DNA of 64,000 nucleotides, taken from positions 3,286,001 through 3,350,000 of the forward strand of contig NZ_CP047027.1 in NCBI RefSeq assembly GCF_009797025.1, in the 5' to 3' direction. The position numbers and the translations under genes were made by a program. Position 1 is the stretch's first letter. Each line of letters starts with the position of its first letter. This DNA is from Cellulophaga sp. L1A9. GTDB taxonomy: Bacteria > Bacteroidota > Bacteroidia > Flavobacteriales > Flavobacteriaceae. The notes under the pieces are model-generated. The model was not told the DNA's origin, made no database searches, and saw nothing but the letters and a program-made list of their open reading frames with translations. This document shows, piece by piece, positions 51,773 through 59,677 of this stretch.

Positions 51773-53637
51773 CTATAAATCTAAATCAAACTCGCGTCTC
51801 AAAAGATCAATAGCGGGATTTTTATTTCTCAATTTTTCATATTTCTCTTCAGGAGTAAATGCAAATTTTGTAGAAGTAGTTTCGTTTACAGTGATTTGTA
51901 ATTTAACGAAATGGTTATTTAATTTCAAACGCAAGTACTCCATTAAATCAAACTGTTCGCGTTCAATTTCTTTTTTCATGGTACCATTAGGAAGCTCAAT
52001 CCAAATAGTAAAATTATCTCTTAATTTAGGGGTATCGCTATTTAAATTAGAAGCTAATATTTTTCGTCCATCAACATCAATCTGATGGACAAAATCTGCC
52101 CAATGTTTTTGCATTTCCTCCTCAGTAAAAGGCGACCTTGGCAGTTTGCTTTCATCAATAACTGTTTCCTTTTTGTTTAGTTGATGCTCTTTTTTTAAAC
52201 GCAGACTAGATAATGATAAGCCAGAAACACGCTTACTTGGGATGTTTATAGCTGGTTTTTCAGGTTCTTGCTTTTGTTCTTGTGAAGCATCAGGAGTGTT
52301 ATTTCCAAGTTTGTCTGGTGTAGGTTCTTCTAATTTAAGTTCAGAATGTTTGGCAGGCTCTTGAATTGTATTCTTTTTTTCTAGCTCAGTGGGTGTTGCC
52401 GAAGTGTTGGTGGCGTCAATTTTTTCAGTAACTATTTCGGGTAATTCCTGTGAGCTTAATAATGCCTCTGTATTTTTGTTGGGTACACTTGTGTTGCCTT
52501 TTTTAAAGTTTTCACTTTTAAAAAAAGAAGCAGGAATAATGTAATCTGCGTTCGCTAGGGAATTAGGTTTTTTTTTTCTCCATCGTAATCGATAGAGGAT
52601 AACTTCATTAATGAAAGTTCTACTAAGAGGCGTTGGTTTTTGCTGGACTTGTATTTTATATCACAATCATTAGCAATGTCTATAGCTTTCATTAGAAAAC
52701 TACTAGAGGTCTTCTTGGATTGTTCTAGATATAATTTTTTGGCATCTTCACCGACTTCTAATAATTCGATAGTTGATGCGTGTTGGCATACCATTAAATC
52801 TCTAAAATGTGACGCCAAGCCTGTAATAAAATGGTGTCCATCAAAACCTTTAGCAAGGGTATCGTTAAAAAGGACTAATAATCCGGGAATATTATGTTCA
52901 AGAATTAAATCTGTAGCTCCAAAATAGGTATCGTAATCTAAAACGTTTAAGTTTTCAGTAACCGCTTTTCTAGTAAGTTTTTTACCAGCAAAACTAACGA
53001 CTCTATCAAAAATGGATAAAGCATCTCGCATGGCGCCATCTGCTTTTTGGGCAATGATATGCAATGCATCATCCTCGGCTTCAATTCCTTGATTTTCAGC
53101 GATGTATTTTAAGTAATTAGCAGCGTCTTTAACCGTAATTCTTTTAAAATCAAAAATTTGACAACGCGATAAAATTGTTGGAATAATTTTATGTTTCTCT
53201 GTTGTGGCTAATATGAAAATGGCATGCTTAGGAGGCTCTTCTAATGTTTTCAAAAAAGCATTAAATGCTGATTGTGAAAGCATGTGAACCTCATCTATGA
53301 TATACACCTTGTATTTTCCAACTTGAGGAGGGATACGTACTTGATCTGTTAAGCTACGAATGTCATCTACCGAGTTATTGGAAGCAGCATCTAGCTCAAA
53401 AATATTAAAGGCAAAGTCTTCGTCTGCGTTTTGAGTACTACTTTCGTTAATCTTTTTTGCTAAAATACGAGCACAAGTAGTTTTACCTACACCTCTAGGT
53501 CCACAGAATAATAATGCTTGTGCTAAATGATTGTTCTCAATAGCGTTTAATAACGTATTGGTAATGGCTTGTTGCCCAACTACATCTTTAAATGTTTGGG
53601 GTCTATATTTTCGTGCCGATACTACAAAAGGTTCCAA
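51773..53637 (-). CDS. dnaX: DNA polymerase III tau subunit, read through a -1 frameshift
   Basis: The full-length tau product needs a shift at a run of ten A (minus strand of 52568-52577). Frame 0 up to that run encodes the AAA+ clamp-loader part. The -1 frame continues without a stop from the run to 51773, reading KPNSLANADYIIPASFF, then a low-complexity acidic linker, then the tau C-terminal domain (KHWADFVHQIDVDGRK to REFDLDL), about 620 residues in total. The tau C-terminus binds the polymerase core and helicase. The start is a TTG at 53637 (MEPFVVSARKYRP); the longer GTG start at 53676 lies beside a -7 element and a hairpin. The shift may be programmed or a sequencing error. Confidence 0.75.
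52555..52585 (-). promoter_or_regulatory. Candidate recoding site: A10 slippery run in dnaX
   Basis: On the minus strand the sequence is GATGGAG, then ten A, then CC. In frame 0 it reads GAA AAA AAA AAC. Gaining one A (or a -1 shift) enters the tau frame; losing one gives ACC TAA and stops at once. GGAG just before the run resembles a Shine-Dalgarno core, though too close for the E. coli-type stimulator and explained by the GEK protein motif. The gamma stop TAG follows within 12 bases. Confidence 0.65.
52555..53637 (-). CDS. dnaX: DNA polymerase III gamma-like product (zero frame)
   Basis: The zero-frame product has 360 residues and ends a few codons after the ten-A run (GEKKNLIP, stop TAG at 52555-52557). 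It carries the Walker A GPRGVGKTTC, Walker B YIIDEVHMLS, sensor and SRCQ arginine-finger motifs, and domain III (about 230-355), which oligomerises the clamp loader. This is exactly the gamma form known from E. coli and Thermus. Between Walker A and ELDAASNN there are about 25 residues with no cysteine, so the four-cysteine zinc module of most DnaX proteins is missing. Whether gamma or tau is the main product is not visible. Confidence 0.85.
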   Translation of the reverse strand: MEPFVVSARKYRPQTFKDVVGQQAITNTLLNAIENNHLAQALLFCGPRGVGKTTCARILAKKINESSTQNADEDFAFNIFELDAASNNSVDDIRSLTDQVRIPPQVGKYKVYIIDEVHMLSQSAFNAFLKTLEEPPKHAIFILATTEKHKIIPTILSRCQIFDFKRITVKDAANYLKYIAENQGIEAEDDALHIIAQKADGAMRDALSIFDRVVSFAGKKLTRKAVTENLNVLDYDTYFGATDLILEHNIPGLLVLFNDTLAKGFDGHHFITGLASHFRDLMVCQHASTIELLEVGEDAKKLYLEQSKKTSSSFLMKAIDIANDCDIKYKSSKNQRLLVELSLMKLSSIDYDGEKKNLIP

Positions 53638-53662
53638 TACGTATTGCTTTTTATAAATTATG

Positions 53663-53681
53663 CTACTGTTTAGCACAGTAG
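53663..53681 (-). promoter_or_regulatory. Hairpin at the 5' end of the dnaX transcript
   Basis: CTACTGT (53663-53669) and ACAGTAG (53675-53681) form a perfect seven-base stem over five bases. It lies between the likely -7 element and the TTG start, so it would fold at the very 5' end of the dnaX message. Confidence 0.45.
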
Positions 53682-53684
53682 TTA

Positions 53685-53692
53685 CAAATATA
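53685..53692 (-). promoter_or_regulatory. Likely -7 element of dnaX
   Basis: Read on the minus strand it is TATATTTG, matching TAnnTTTG, about 48 bases before the TTG start at 53637. It supports that start over the GTG at 53676, which would leave only a few bases of leader. No TTG at ideal spacing was found. Confidence 0.45.
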
Positions 53693-53757
53693 AAAATAGC
53701 TTAGGAGAATAAGTACTATTTATATTTTATTAGCAGTTAATTTATCAACAATTAAAT

Positions 53758-53765
53758 TATCTTTG
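53758..53765 (+). promoter_or_regulatory. -7 element of rnpB
   Basis: TATCTTTG matches TAnnTTTG and ends about five bases before the 5' strand of the RNase P RNA P1 helix, the expected distance to the start of transcription. A TTG at the right upstream distance is absent. Confidence 0.55.
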
Positions 53766-53770
53766 CCGGC

Positions 53771-54084
53771 AGCAGGTCATCTTATCGCGGTTTGTTTTAT
53801 GCAAAACGAGGAAAGTCCGGACACCATAGTGCAGTATAGCGGGTAATGCCCGTCACTCTAGTTCGCTAGAGGAGGACAAGTGCAACAGAAAGAATGTACA
53901 GGTAATGCTGTAGTGAAACCAGGTAAACTCTATACGGTGAAACGTCATGTATATCAGCTTTAAGGGCTGCACGCTCGTGCTGAAGGGTAGGCGGTTTGAG
54001 CTTTTAGGTAACTAAGAGTCTAGATAAATGATAAGAAACCCTTGATGATTATTAAGGGGCACAGAATCCGGCTTACGACCTGCT
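53771..54084 (+). ncRNA. rnpB: RNase P RNA
   Basis: The catalytic RNA of RNase P. The conserved 5' core GAGGAAAGTCCGGAC occurs at 53808-53822, and its P4 partner ACAGAATCCGGCTTA at 54060-54074. AGCAGGTC (53771-53778) pairs perfectly with GACCTGCT (54077-54084) to form P1, and a T-run follows, so P1 also ends the transcript. Internal hairpins include CTCTAGTTCGCTAGAG around 53857-53872. The length of about 314 bases suits a bacterial type A RNA with the Bacteroidota pattern. It processes the 5' ends of tRNA precursors. It is divergent from dnaX. Ends are set by P1 and could be a few bases longer. Confidence 0.95.
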
Positions 54085-54134
54085 TTTTTATCCTCATTCC
54101 TAAGTTTTTTTTTGGATTTAATCTTTTTGTGATC

Positions 54135-55436
54135 ATGAAATATATTTTTACTTTTTCAATACTCATTCTTTTGTTACTAGTTGGTTGTAAGAAAGATACA
54201 GAAATGGAACCTATTGTTCCGGTAGAGGAGATTGAAGATGTAGATACGGATATTGTATTAGAATTATCGGAAAATATCGAGGTTTATGATGCTGAATTAG
54301 TCTCTGATAACCTTGTCTTAGTCATAGAAAATGGAGCGAAAAGTGCCTATTTTTTGAATAAAGAAGGAGTTAAATTGTATACTTGGGATTTTGAGCTTAA
54401 TCTAGGCAATGATTTGCAACTTTTACCCACTGGGCAAATTTTAGGTATTTTTAAATCAGAGGCACCATCATTTACTTTTGGTGGTTATGGGGGTGTTATT
54501 CAGATAATCAATCCAGACTCTTCTATTGCGTGGGAGTTTATTTATTCTTCAGAAGATTATATAGCGCATCATGATATTGAGATTTTACCTAATGGGAATA
54601 TATTAATATTGGCTTGGGAAAGAATTTCAATGGAAACTGCGGCTTCATTCGGAGTTTTTGTAGATCATGATTTATATCCTGAAAAATTAATTGAAGTTGA
54701 TTTTGAAACGAAAGATATCGTTTGGCAATGGCGTGCTTGGGATCATATAATTCAGGATGTAAATACGGGTTTTGATTCATTTGCAGCTATTTCAGAGCAT
54801 CCAAATAAAATAGATATTAACTATTATGATGAACCTAATGGAGATATAATGCATGCGAATGCTATTGAGTATGATGCATCTAAAGATATAATTTATTTAA
54901 GTGTAAATTATTATAATGAGGTTTGGGTTTTAGATCATAGTACTACGACTTCTGAGGCTTCTGGTGCTGTGGGTGGAAATTATAATTTAGGAGGTGATCT
55001 AGTATATCGTTTTGGAAATCCAGAGGCCTACGATAATTTAAATGGAAATACGATTCTTGATCGTAATCATTTTCCTAATATAATAGCTGAAGGCTTACCA
55101 GGAGAAGGAAACTTAATGATTTATAATAATGGAAGAACATCAGGTCAATCTACTGTTTATGAGTTGGAAATGCCGGAAGTTTTTAATCTTCAGGCGAATA
55201 CTGATAATGAGCCTATAATAGTTTGGGGTTTTACAGATGCAGATTTATTTAGCGAAAGAGTTTCTGGAGCCGTTCGTTTGTTGAATGGTAATACTTTAAT
55301 TTGTGAAGGTGATTATGGTTTTTGGGAGGTAACAGTAGAGGGCGAAATTGTTTGGAAATATAAGGAGGAAGGTAGTTTTTGGAGGGGCTATAGTTTTGAA
55401 ACTAACAATCCAATACTACCTATCCTGGGTATTTAA
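54135..55436 (+). CDS. Arylsulfotransferase-like lipoprotein
   Basis: The open frame begins at 54042 inside rnpB; the real start is the ATG at 54135 (MKYIFTFSILILLLLVGC), giving 433 residues with lipid anchor Cys18. The rest resembles the arylsulfate sulfotransferase (ASST) beta-propeller: GKQ-type blades with HHDIEILPNGNILILAWE (about 148-165), MHANAIEYD with a histidine, RNHFPNIIAEGLPGEGN and VWGFTDADLFSERVSG. The histidine that accepts sulfate in ASST may be the one in HHDIE or in MHANAI; I cannot decide. Sulfotransfer is therefore uncertain, and a plain carbohydrate or ligand-binding propeller is possible. Confidence 0.78.
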   Translation: MKYIFTFSILILLLLVGCKKDTEMEPIVPVEEIEDVDTDIVLELSENIEVYDAELVSDNLVLVIENGAKSAYFLNKEGVKLYTWDFELNLGNDLQLLPTGQILGIFKSEAPSFTFGGYGGVIQIINPDSSIAWEFIYSSEDYIAHHDIEILPNGNILILAWERISMETAASFGVFVDHDLYPEKLIEVDFETKDIVWQWRAWDHIIQDVNTGFDSFAAISEHPNKIDINYYDEPNGDIMHANAIEYDASKDIIYLSVNYYNEVWVLDHSTTTSEASGAVGGNYNLGGDLVYRFGNPEAYDNLNGNTILDRNHFPNIIAEGLPGEGNLMIYNNGRTSGQSTVYELEMPEVFNLQANTDNEPIIVWGFTDADLFSERVSGAVRLLNGNTLICEGDYGFWEVTVEGEIVWKYKEEGSFWRGYSFETNNPILPILGI

Positions 55437-55446
55437 AATTATTTTT

Positions 55447-56043
55447 TTATCCTCTTCTTCTTTCTAGAAGAATCATCATCATTAATCCTAAAGTTATACG
55501 TTGCTCATCGTCCGTATCAATATCTGTTAATTTTGAAACTTCAAATTTTCTACCAAAGAATGAGGCTTCTTTCTTTAAGCGAGCCACTTTAGTTCCATCT
55601 AAATCTGTTACGATGTAGGATGGGTTAAATAAGTATCCTGTAAACATTCCAAGAACAGGAACTTCGCCAAGCATACTATCAAATACTTTTACCCAGCCAT
55701 TTTCTTCACGAATATGGTATTGTAATTTTTGTTGTTGGTCTATCAATTCATATTTTGCTTTCCAAATAGAAGCCCAACCTTTTCTTGCTATTTTACCTAA
55801 TTCTTTCCCTTCAGCATCCGTAAAGCTATAAGCTGTAGAAAAATCTATCCACTTATCAGCATTAATTTTAAAGTTGACTTTGGCTTTTGATTCATCTTCA
55901 TAAATAGAAATAGCTTCTTTTAACTTAAACATTTTCTGTTTTACATAAGCTACAGTTTGTCCAGAGGCATCTGTAGCGGTAAAATCATTTGCAAAAGAAG
56001 ATATTTTGAAAACAAATTTAATTGGAAAATTAAGGTCTTTCAT
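55447..56043 (-). CDS. LURP-one/scramblase-like (Tubby C-terminal fold) protein
   Basis: A 198-residue protein with the strand pattern of the LURP-one-related family: FVFKISSFANDFTATDASGQ, VKQKMFKLKEAISIYED, KWIDFSTAYSFTDAEGKELG, WKAKYELIDQQ and FNPSYIVTDLDGTKVARLKK. The fold is a 12-stranded barrel around a central helix, shared with Tubby and phospholipid scramblases. The role in bacteria is unknown. No signal peptide or membrane segment is visible. It is transcribed leftward, convergent with the sulfotransferase-like gene ten bases away. Confidence 0.8.
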   Translation of the reverse strand: MKDLNFPIKFVFKISSFANDFTATDASGQTVAYVKQKMFKLKEAISIYEDESKAKVNFKINADKWIDFSTAYSFTDAEGKELGKIARKGWASIWKAKYELIDQQQKLQYHIREENGWVKVFDSMLGEVPVLGMFTGYLFNPSYIVTDLDGTKVARLKKEASFFGRKFEVSKLTDIDTDDEQRITLGLMMMILLERRRG

Positions 56044-56106
56044 TGGTTGGTTTTTTTATTATACTTTATAGACAAACGGAATTATCTTAAAAATGGTATT
56101 TCTTTT

Positions 56107-56649
56107 TTAAGAAACTGCTTCAAAAAAACTAAATACGCTACCTCCGTATTTTCTTTGTTTGCTAAAGTTGGGTAATTTTGATAAATCGGTATGCTTAGAA
56201 TGCTCTACAATTAGTAGCCCATCTTCCAGAAGTAAACCTTTAGAAAACACTAATTCAGGAATTTTTTCAAATTCTTCCATGGGTAAATCATAAGGTGGAT
56301 CGGCAAAAACAATATCGTGTTTCGTATTTGTCTTTTCTAAATAGTTAAATACATCGCTTTTTATAGCAGAAATAGACAATTCTAATTTCGTCGTAGTTTC
56401 GGTTATAAATTTTACGCAACCTTGATCTGCGTCAACTGCGGTAATTGAATTACATCCTCTAGAGCCGAATTCAAAAGCGATATTTCCTGTTCCTGAAAAG
56501 AGGTCTAATACAGAGATATCTGGTAAGTAATACGTGTTATTTAAAATATTGAACAAGCCTTCTTTTGCCATATCCGTAGTTGGTCGGACAGGTAATTTAG
56601 ATGGTGCTGTTAATCTTCTTCCTCGGTGTTTTCCTGAAATTATTCGCAT
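56107..56649 (-). CDS. rsmD: 16S rRNA (guanine-966-N2)-methyltransferase
   Basis: A 180-residue SAM-dependent methyltransferase. It opens RIISGKHRGRRL, has PVRPTTDMAKEGLFN (20-34), SAM motif I DLFSGTGNIAFE (49-60) and the catalytic motif DPPY at 117-120. It methylates G966 of 16S rRNA. The start overlaps the stop of the DUF3822 gene by one base (TAATG), a clear coupling. Pairing with DUF3822 is common in flavobacteria. Confidence 0.95.
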   Translation of the reverse strand: MRIISGKHRGRRLTAPSKLPVRPTTDMAKEGLFNILNNTYYLPDISVLDLFSGTGNIAFEFGSRGCNSITAVDADQGCVKFITETTTKLELSISAIKSDVFNYLEKTNTKHDIVFADPPYDLPMEEFEKIPELVFSKGLLLEDGLLIVEHSKHTDLSKLPNFSKQRKYGGSVFSFFEAVS

Positions 56650-57479
56650 TAAAAAGCGCTTAGTGTGGTGAAATCAATTGTTTTTGTATGTTGCGTATCT
56701 ATATGTTGAGAGAGGTTTGATGGGATGAAGACATCCACATTCCGAACGTAGTTATAGATTAAATTATAAAGGTCGTCTCCTTCTTCTATAGCGCCGAATA
56801 ACCTAAGTTTAATAGTTTCAACATCTAGCTTTAATTGTTCAATAGTAAATAAGAGGTAATAAATAAAATCTTCTTTAGTATTAAAAGTAAAGCTATTATA
56901 GAATACTAAATTTTTATTGGAAATAACGGTAATGTCTACTTGTTGCGCTGTTATGTGAGCATAACAAATAGTTTCTTTCCCACCTGTAAAGTTGTTAAGT
57001 AAACTTTCAATGTGTATTGTTCCGCTATGTTTATATTCAAACTCTCCAAAAAGTTCGTAGATATAATTATTGATATTGGTAAAAGGAACATAAATGTTTA
57101 CAATGTCATAGTTTTTAATTTCGTCGTAAGCAATATGGTCATTCGCTAAAATTTTAGCATTGAACTTTAGGTAGTTCGGTAATTCATCAGCATTGAAAAG
57201 CGCTTTAGGAACAAGTGTAAAAAGCGGATTTCTATGAACTACGGTAATATGAGAAAAAGACATTTTAGTAATGTCAAATTTCTCAAGTGCTTCTTTCAGG
57301 TTTTTTAACAGTTGAAAAGGAATAACTTCTTCCTTGAAGGAAACTTGTTCTTGTTTTATAATACTATTTTCAACGGAATCTAAGACACAAAAAGAAAGTC
57401 CATTCAAACTAATCTGAATGGACAATTTTTTATAACTCAATTCAGAGTCTGTACTATTAATTTCTGTCTTTTTTGTCAT
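56649..57479 (-). CDS. DUF3822 family protein
   Basis: The frame extends to 57500, but the ATG at 57479 (MTKKTEINSTDSELSY) is preferred: it overlaps the upstream gene by 23 bases and gives 276 residues. The fold is that of an actin-like (ASKHA) half: KKLSIQISLNGLSFCVLDS, ITVVHRNPLFTLVPKALFN, HIESLLNNFTGGKETICYAH and DVTVISNKNLVFYNSF. DUF3822 proteins are always found with rsmD in this group but have no known function. It is coupled to rsmD by a one-base overlap. Confidence 0.88.
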   Translation of the reverse strand: MTKKTEINSTDSELSYKKLSIQISLNGLSFCVLDSVENSIIKQEQVSFKEEVIPFQLLKNLKEALEKFDITKMSFSHITVVHRNPLFTLVPKALFNADELPNYLKFNAKILANDHIAYDEIKNYDIVNIYVPFTNINNYIYELFGEFEYKHSGTIHIESLLNNFTGGKETICYAHITAQQVDITVISNKNLVFYNSFTFNTKEDFIYYLLFTIEQLKLDVETIKLRLFGAIEEGDDLYNLIYNYVRNVDVFIPSNLSQHIDTQHTKTIDFTTLSAF

Positions 57480-58107
57480 ATATCGGTGGCCAGTTACCAT
57501 TGGTACTTACCTCTTGCATTGAACCTACTTTTATTGTTGGGCCATTTACTTCTTCAACGTTTACGTACGTTTTTTCTCTAGCAACTAAATCTTTTGGTTG
57601 GTCGAATAAAACTTTTTCTTTTTCAACAAAAACTTCGTAAACCGCTGCTTTAAATCCGCTTTTGTCTACAGTTCCAGCTGTCATGGTGAACTTAGTGTTA
57701 GCTTCAGAAGCAGGTACATTCATCAGAGATTTGTAGCGATTATCTTTTTTGAATAATGAATCTTTTACAGAAACAAATCCTAAAGTATCAATAATCTTCT
57801 TTTCCGTAAGCATGTCAATACCAAATTGCTTATTGAATTCTAAGAAAGAAGTATCTCTTTGTTGGGTAATTGTATATTTTCCGTTTTCAACAAAATTAAT
57901 AAGCGCAGGGAAATCTTTAGCGTATTTTCCGGTAGCACTTTTATATGCTTCTTGAGAATTTCTAATATCTTTTAAGCTATTAATTACTTTTTGGTAACGC
58001 TCTTGTTTAACATTAGCGAATTCGATAGGAGCATTTACAGAACTGTAAATTAAATACCCAAGGCCAATACATGCAATCCAAAGTATAATTTGTAAAACGA
58101 TCTTCAT
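57457..58107 (-). CDS. Membrane-anchored protein of the rsmD operon
   Basis: A 216-residue protein with one N-terminal membrane helix (IVLQIILWIACIGLGYLIY, about residues 3-22). A long periplasmic part follows, with a helix KVINSLKDIRNSQEAYKSAT like those of pilin-type proteins, and later strands ending PPIYDKKDRN. It may be a small envelope subunit; no secretion or gliding motif is clear. The frame begins at an ATG at 58107, and its promoter shows both elements (TTG-like reverse at 58167-58169, TAGATTTG at 58142-58149). Confidence 0.75.
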   Translation of the reverse strand: MKIVLQIILWIACIGLGYLIYSSVNAPIEFANVKQERYQKVINSLKDIRNSQEAYKSATGKYAKDFPALINFVENGKYTITQQRDTSFLEFNKQFGIDMLTEKKIIDTLGFVSVKDSLFKKDNRYKSLMNVPASEANTKFTMTAGTVDKSGFKAAVYEVFVEKEKVLFDQPKDLVAREKTYVNVEEVNGPTIKVGSMQEVSTNGNWPPIYDKKDRN

Positions 58108-58141
58108 TTTTTTTCGTGTTAATTAATTTAAGTGGTTACGA

Positions 58142-58169
58142 CAAATCTACAATTTTTTTTTAATCACAA
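58142..58169 (-). promoter_or_regulatory. Promoter of the rsmD operon
   Basis: On the minus strand TTG (58167-58169) and TAGATTTG (58142-58149) are 17 bases apart, a full match to the Bacteroidota promoter. It faces leftward, 35 bases before the ATG at 58107. Confidence 0.65.
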
Positions 58170-58175
58170 AAGTAT

Positions 58176-58203
58176 TTGGGCTTAAAAATCATCATTATCT
58201 TTG
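58176..58203 (+). promoter_or_regulatory. Promoter of the RecD-like helicase gene
   Basis: TTG (58176-58178) and TATCTTTG (58196-58203) are 17 bases apart. It faces rightward and lies back to back with the rsmD-operon promoter; the -33 elements are six bases apart. The ATG at 58211 starts only eight bases past the -7 element, so the message is leaderless or nearly so. Confidence 0.68.
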
Positions 58204-58210
58204 AGCATAT

Positions 58211-59650
58211 ATGAAAGCTATCGATTCTGCTTCTTTTTACAAGATTTTAAGAGAAAAATTTCCGCATGTTCCTACAAATGCTCAAAGTCATGCATTAAAA
58301 GATTTGTCAGACTTTGTTCTTTCTAAGGAAAAGGACTGCGTTTATCTCCTAAAAGGGTTTGCTGGGACTGGAAAAACCACCATAATTGGTACCATTGTTA
58401 CGAACCTTTGGAATACCAATATGAAAACGGTAATGATGGCCCCTACAGGTAGAGCGGCAAAAGTCATGTCTAATTATTCTAAGACACAAGCATTAACCAT
58501 TCATAGAAAAATTTATTTTCCCAAAAAGGAAAGTGGTGGAGGTGTTAAATTTGTTTTAGCACCTAATAAGCATAGAAATACTATTTTTATTGTTGATGAA
58601 GCCTCTATGATTCCTGATGTTCCTGCAGATTCTAAATTATTTGAAAATGGTTCTCTGTTAGATGATTTAATGCAATATGTGTATTCTGGCCACGGCTGTA
58701 AGCTTATATTAATTGGAGATACCGCGCAGTTGCCTCCAGTGCGTTTAGATATTAGTCCGGCTTTAGATGCCGGAAAGTTAGGCTTAAACTATAATAAGGA
58801 AGTTTCTGTTTTAGAATTAGATGAAGTGGTAAGGCAAGCGGGAGATTCTGGTATCTTATATAATGCGACTAATTTACGTGAGCAATTGCAAAGCGAGTAT
58901 TATGATGATTTTAAATTTGATGTTGCTCCCTATAAAGATATTGTCCGACTGATAGAAGGAAATGAAATCTTGGAAGCCATAGAAGATTCTTATACTAAGA
59001 ACGGAAAAGAGGAAACGGCTTTTATTGTGCGCTCTAATAAACGTGCCAATTTATATAATGAAAACATCCGCCAACGTATTTTATATTTAGAAAATGAAAT
59101 TTCAGTAGGGGATTATATGATGGTGGTTAAGAATAATTATTTTTGGTTGAAACCAGAAACCGAAGCTGGATTTATAGCGAATGGAGATATTATTGAGATA
59201 TTAGAAATTTATTCTATAAAGGAGCTGTATTCGTTCAAATTTGCTGAAGTTAGTGTGAAAATGGTCGATTATCCCAATCAAAAACCATTTGATACCGTAT
59301 TGCTTTTAGATACTATAAAAGCAGAAGCACCGTCATTGCCTTATGAAGATGGGAACCGCTTGTATCAAGAAGTACTTTTAGATTATGAAAACGAAACCTC
59401 AAAATATAAAAAGTTTTTAGCAGTAAAAAACAACCCATTTTTTAATGCATTACAAGTAAAATTCTCTTATGCAATTACCTGTCATAAATCTCAAGGTGGC
59501 CAGTGGGATACTGTATTTGTTGAACAACCCTATATGCCTAATGGTATGGATAAAGAAAATATGCGTTGGTTGTATACCGCAGTTACAAGGGCAAAAAATA
59601 AGTTGTATTTAATCGGATTTAAGAAGGATTTTTTTCTTGATTCAGAATAG
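58211..59650 (+). CDS. RecD-like superfamily 1 DNA helicase
   Basis: A 479-residue SF1B helicase/AAA ATPase. Motifs are GFAGTGKTT (49-57), IVDEASMIPD for Walker B near residue 130, LIGDTAQLPPV (motif III), and ITCHKSQGGQWDTVFVE with TAVTRAKNKLYLIGF (motifs V-VI) at the C-terminus. This is the shape of stand-alone RecD2-like or DnaB-loader-type helicases of Bacteroidota, without an N-terminal extension. It likely works in repair or recombination. The gene is driven by a strong promoter ending eight bases upstream. Confidence 0.9.
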   Translation: MKAIDSASFYKILREKFPHVPTNAQSHALKDLSDFVLSKEKDCVYLLKGFAGTGKTTIIGTIVTNLWNTNMKTVMMAPTGRAAKVMSNYSKTQALTIHRKIYFPKKESGGGVKFVLAPNKHRNTIFIVDEASMIPDVPADSKLFENGSLLDDLMQYVYSGHGCKLILIGDTAQLPPVRLDISPALDAGKLGLNYNKEVSVLELDEVVRQAGDSGILYNATNLREQLQSEYYDDFKFDVAPYKDIVRLIEGNEILEAIEDSYTKNGKEETAFIVRSNKRANLYNENIRQRILYLENEISVGDYMMVVKNNYFWLKPETEAGFIANGDIIEILEIYSIKELYSFKFAEVSVKMVDYPNQKPFDTVLLLDTIKAEAPSLPYEDGNRLYQEVLLDYENETSKYKKFLAVKNNPFFNALQVKFSYAITCHKSQGGQWDTVFVEQPYMPNGMDKENMRWLYTAVTRAKNKLYLIGFKKDFFLDSE

Positions 59651-59677
59651 GTTAATTTAGATTCCTAATTTCGCACT

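Noticed and set aside
52114..52554. Start of an independent small gene at the ATG 52114
   Set aside because: The upstream -1 frame is open back to the A10 run with DnaX-like linker sequence, so this is an internal methionine of tau.
54042..54134. N-terminal extension of the arylsulfotransferase-like gene
   Set aside because: These bases belong to the 3' part and terminator of RNase P RNA; the lipoprotein signal peptide begins at 54135.
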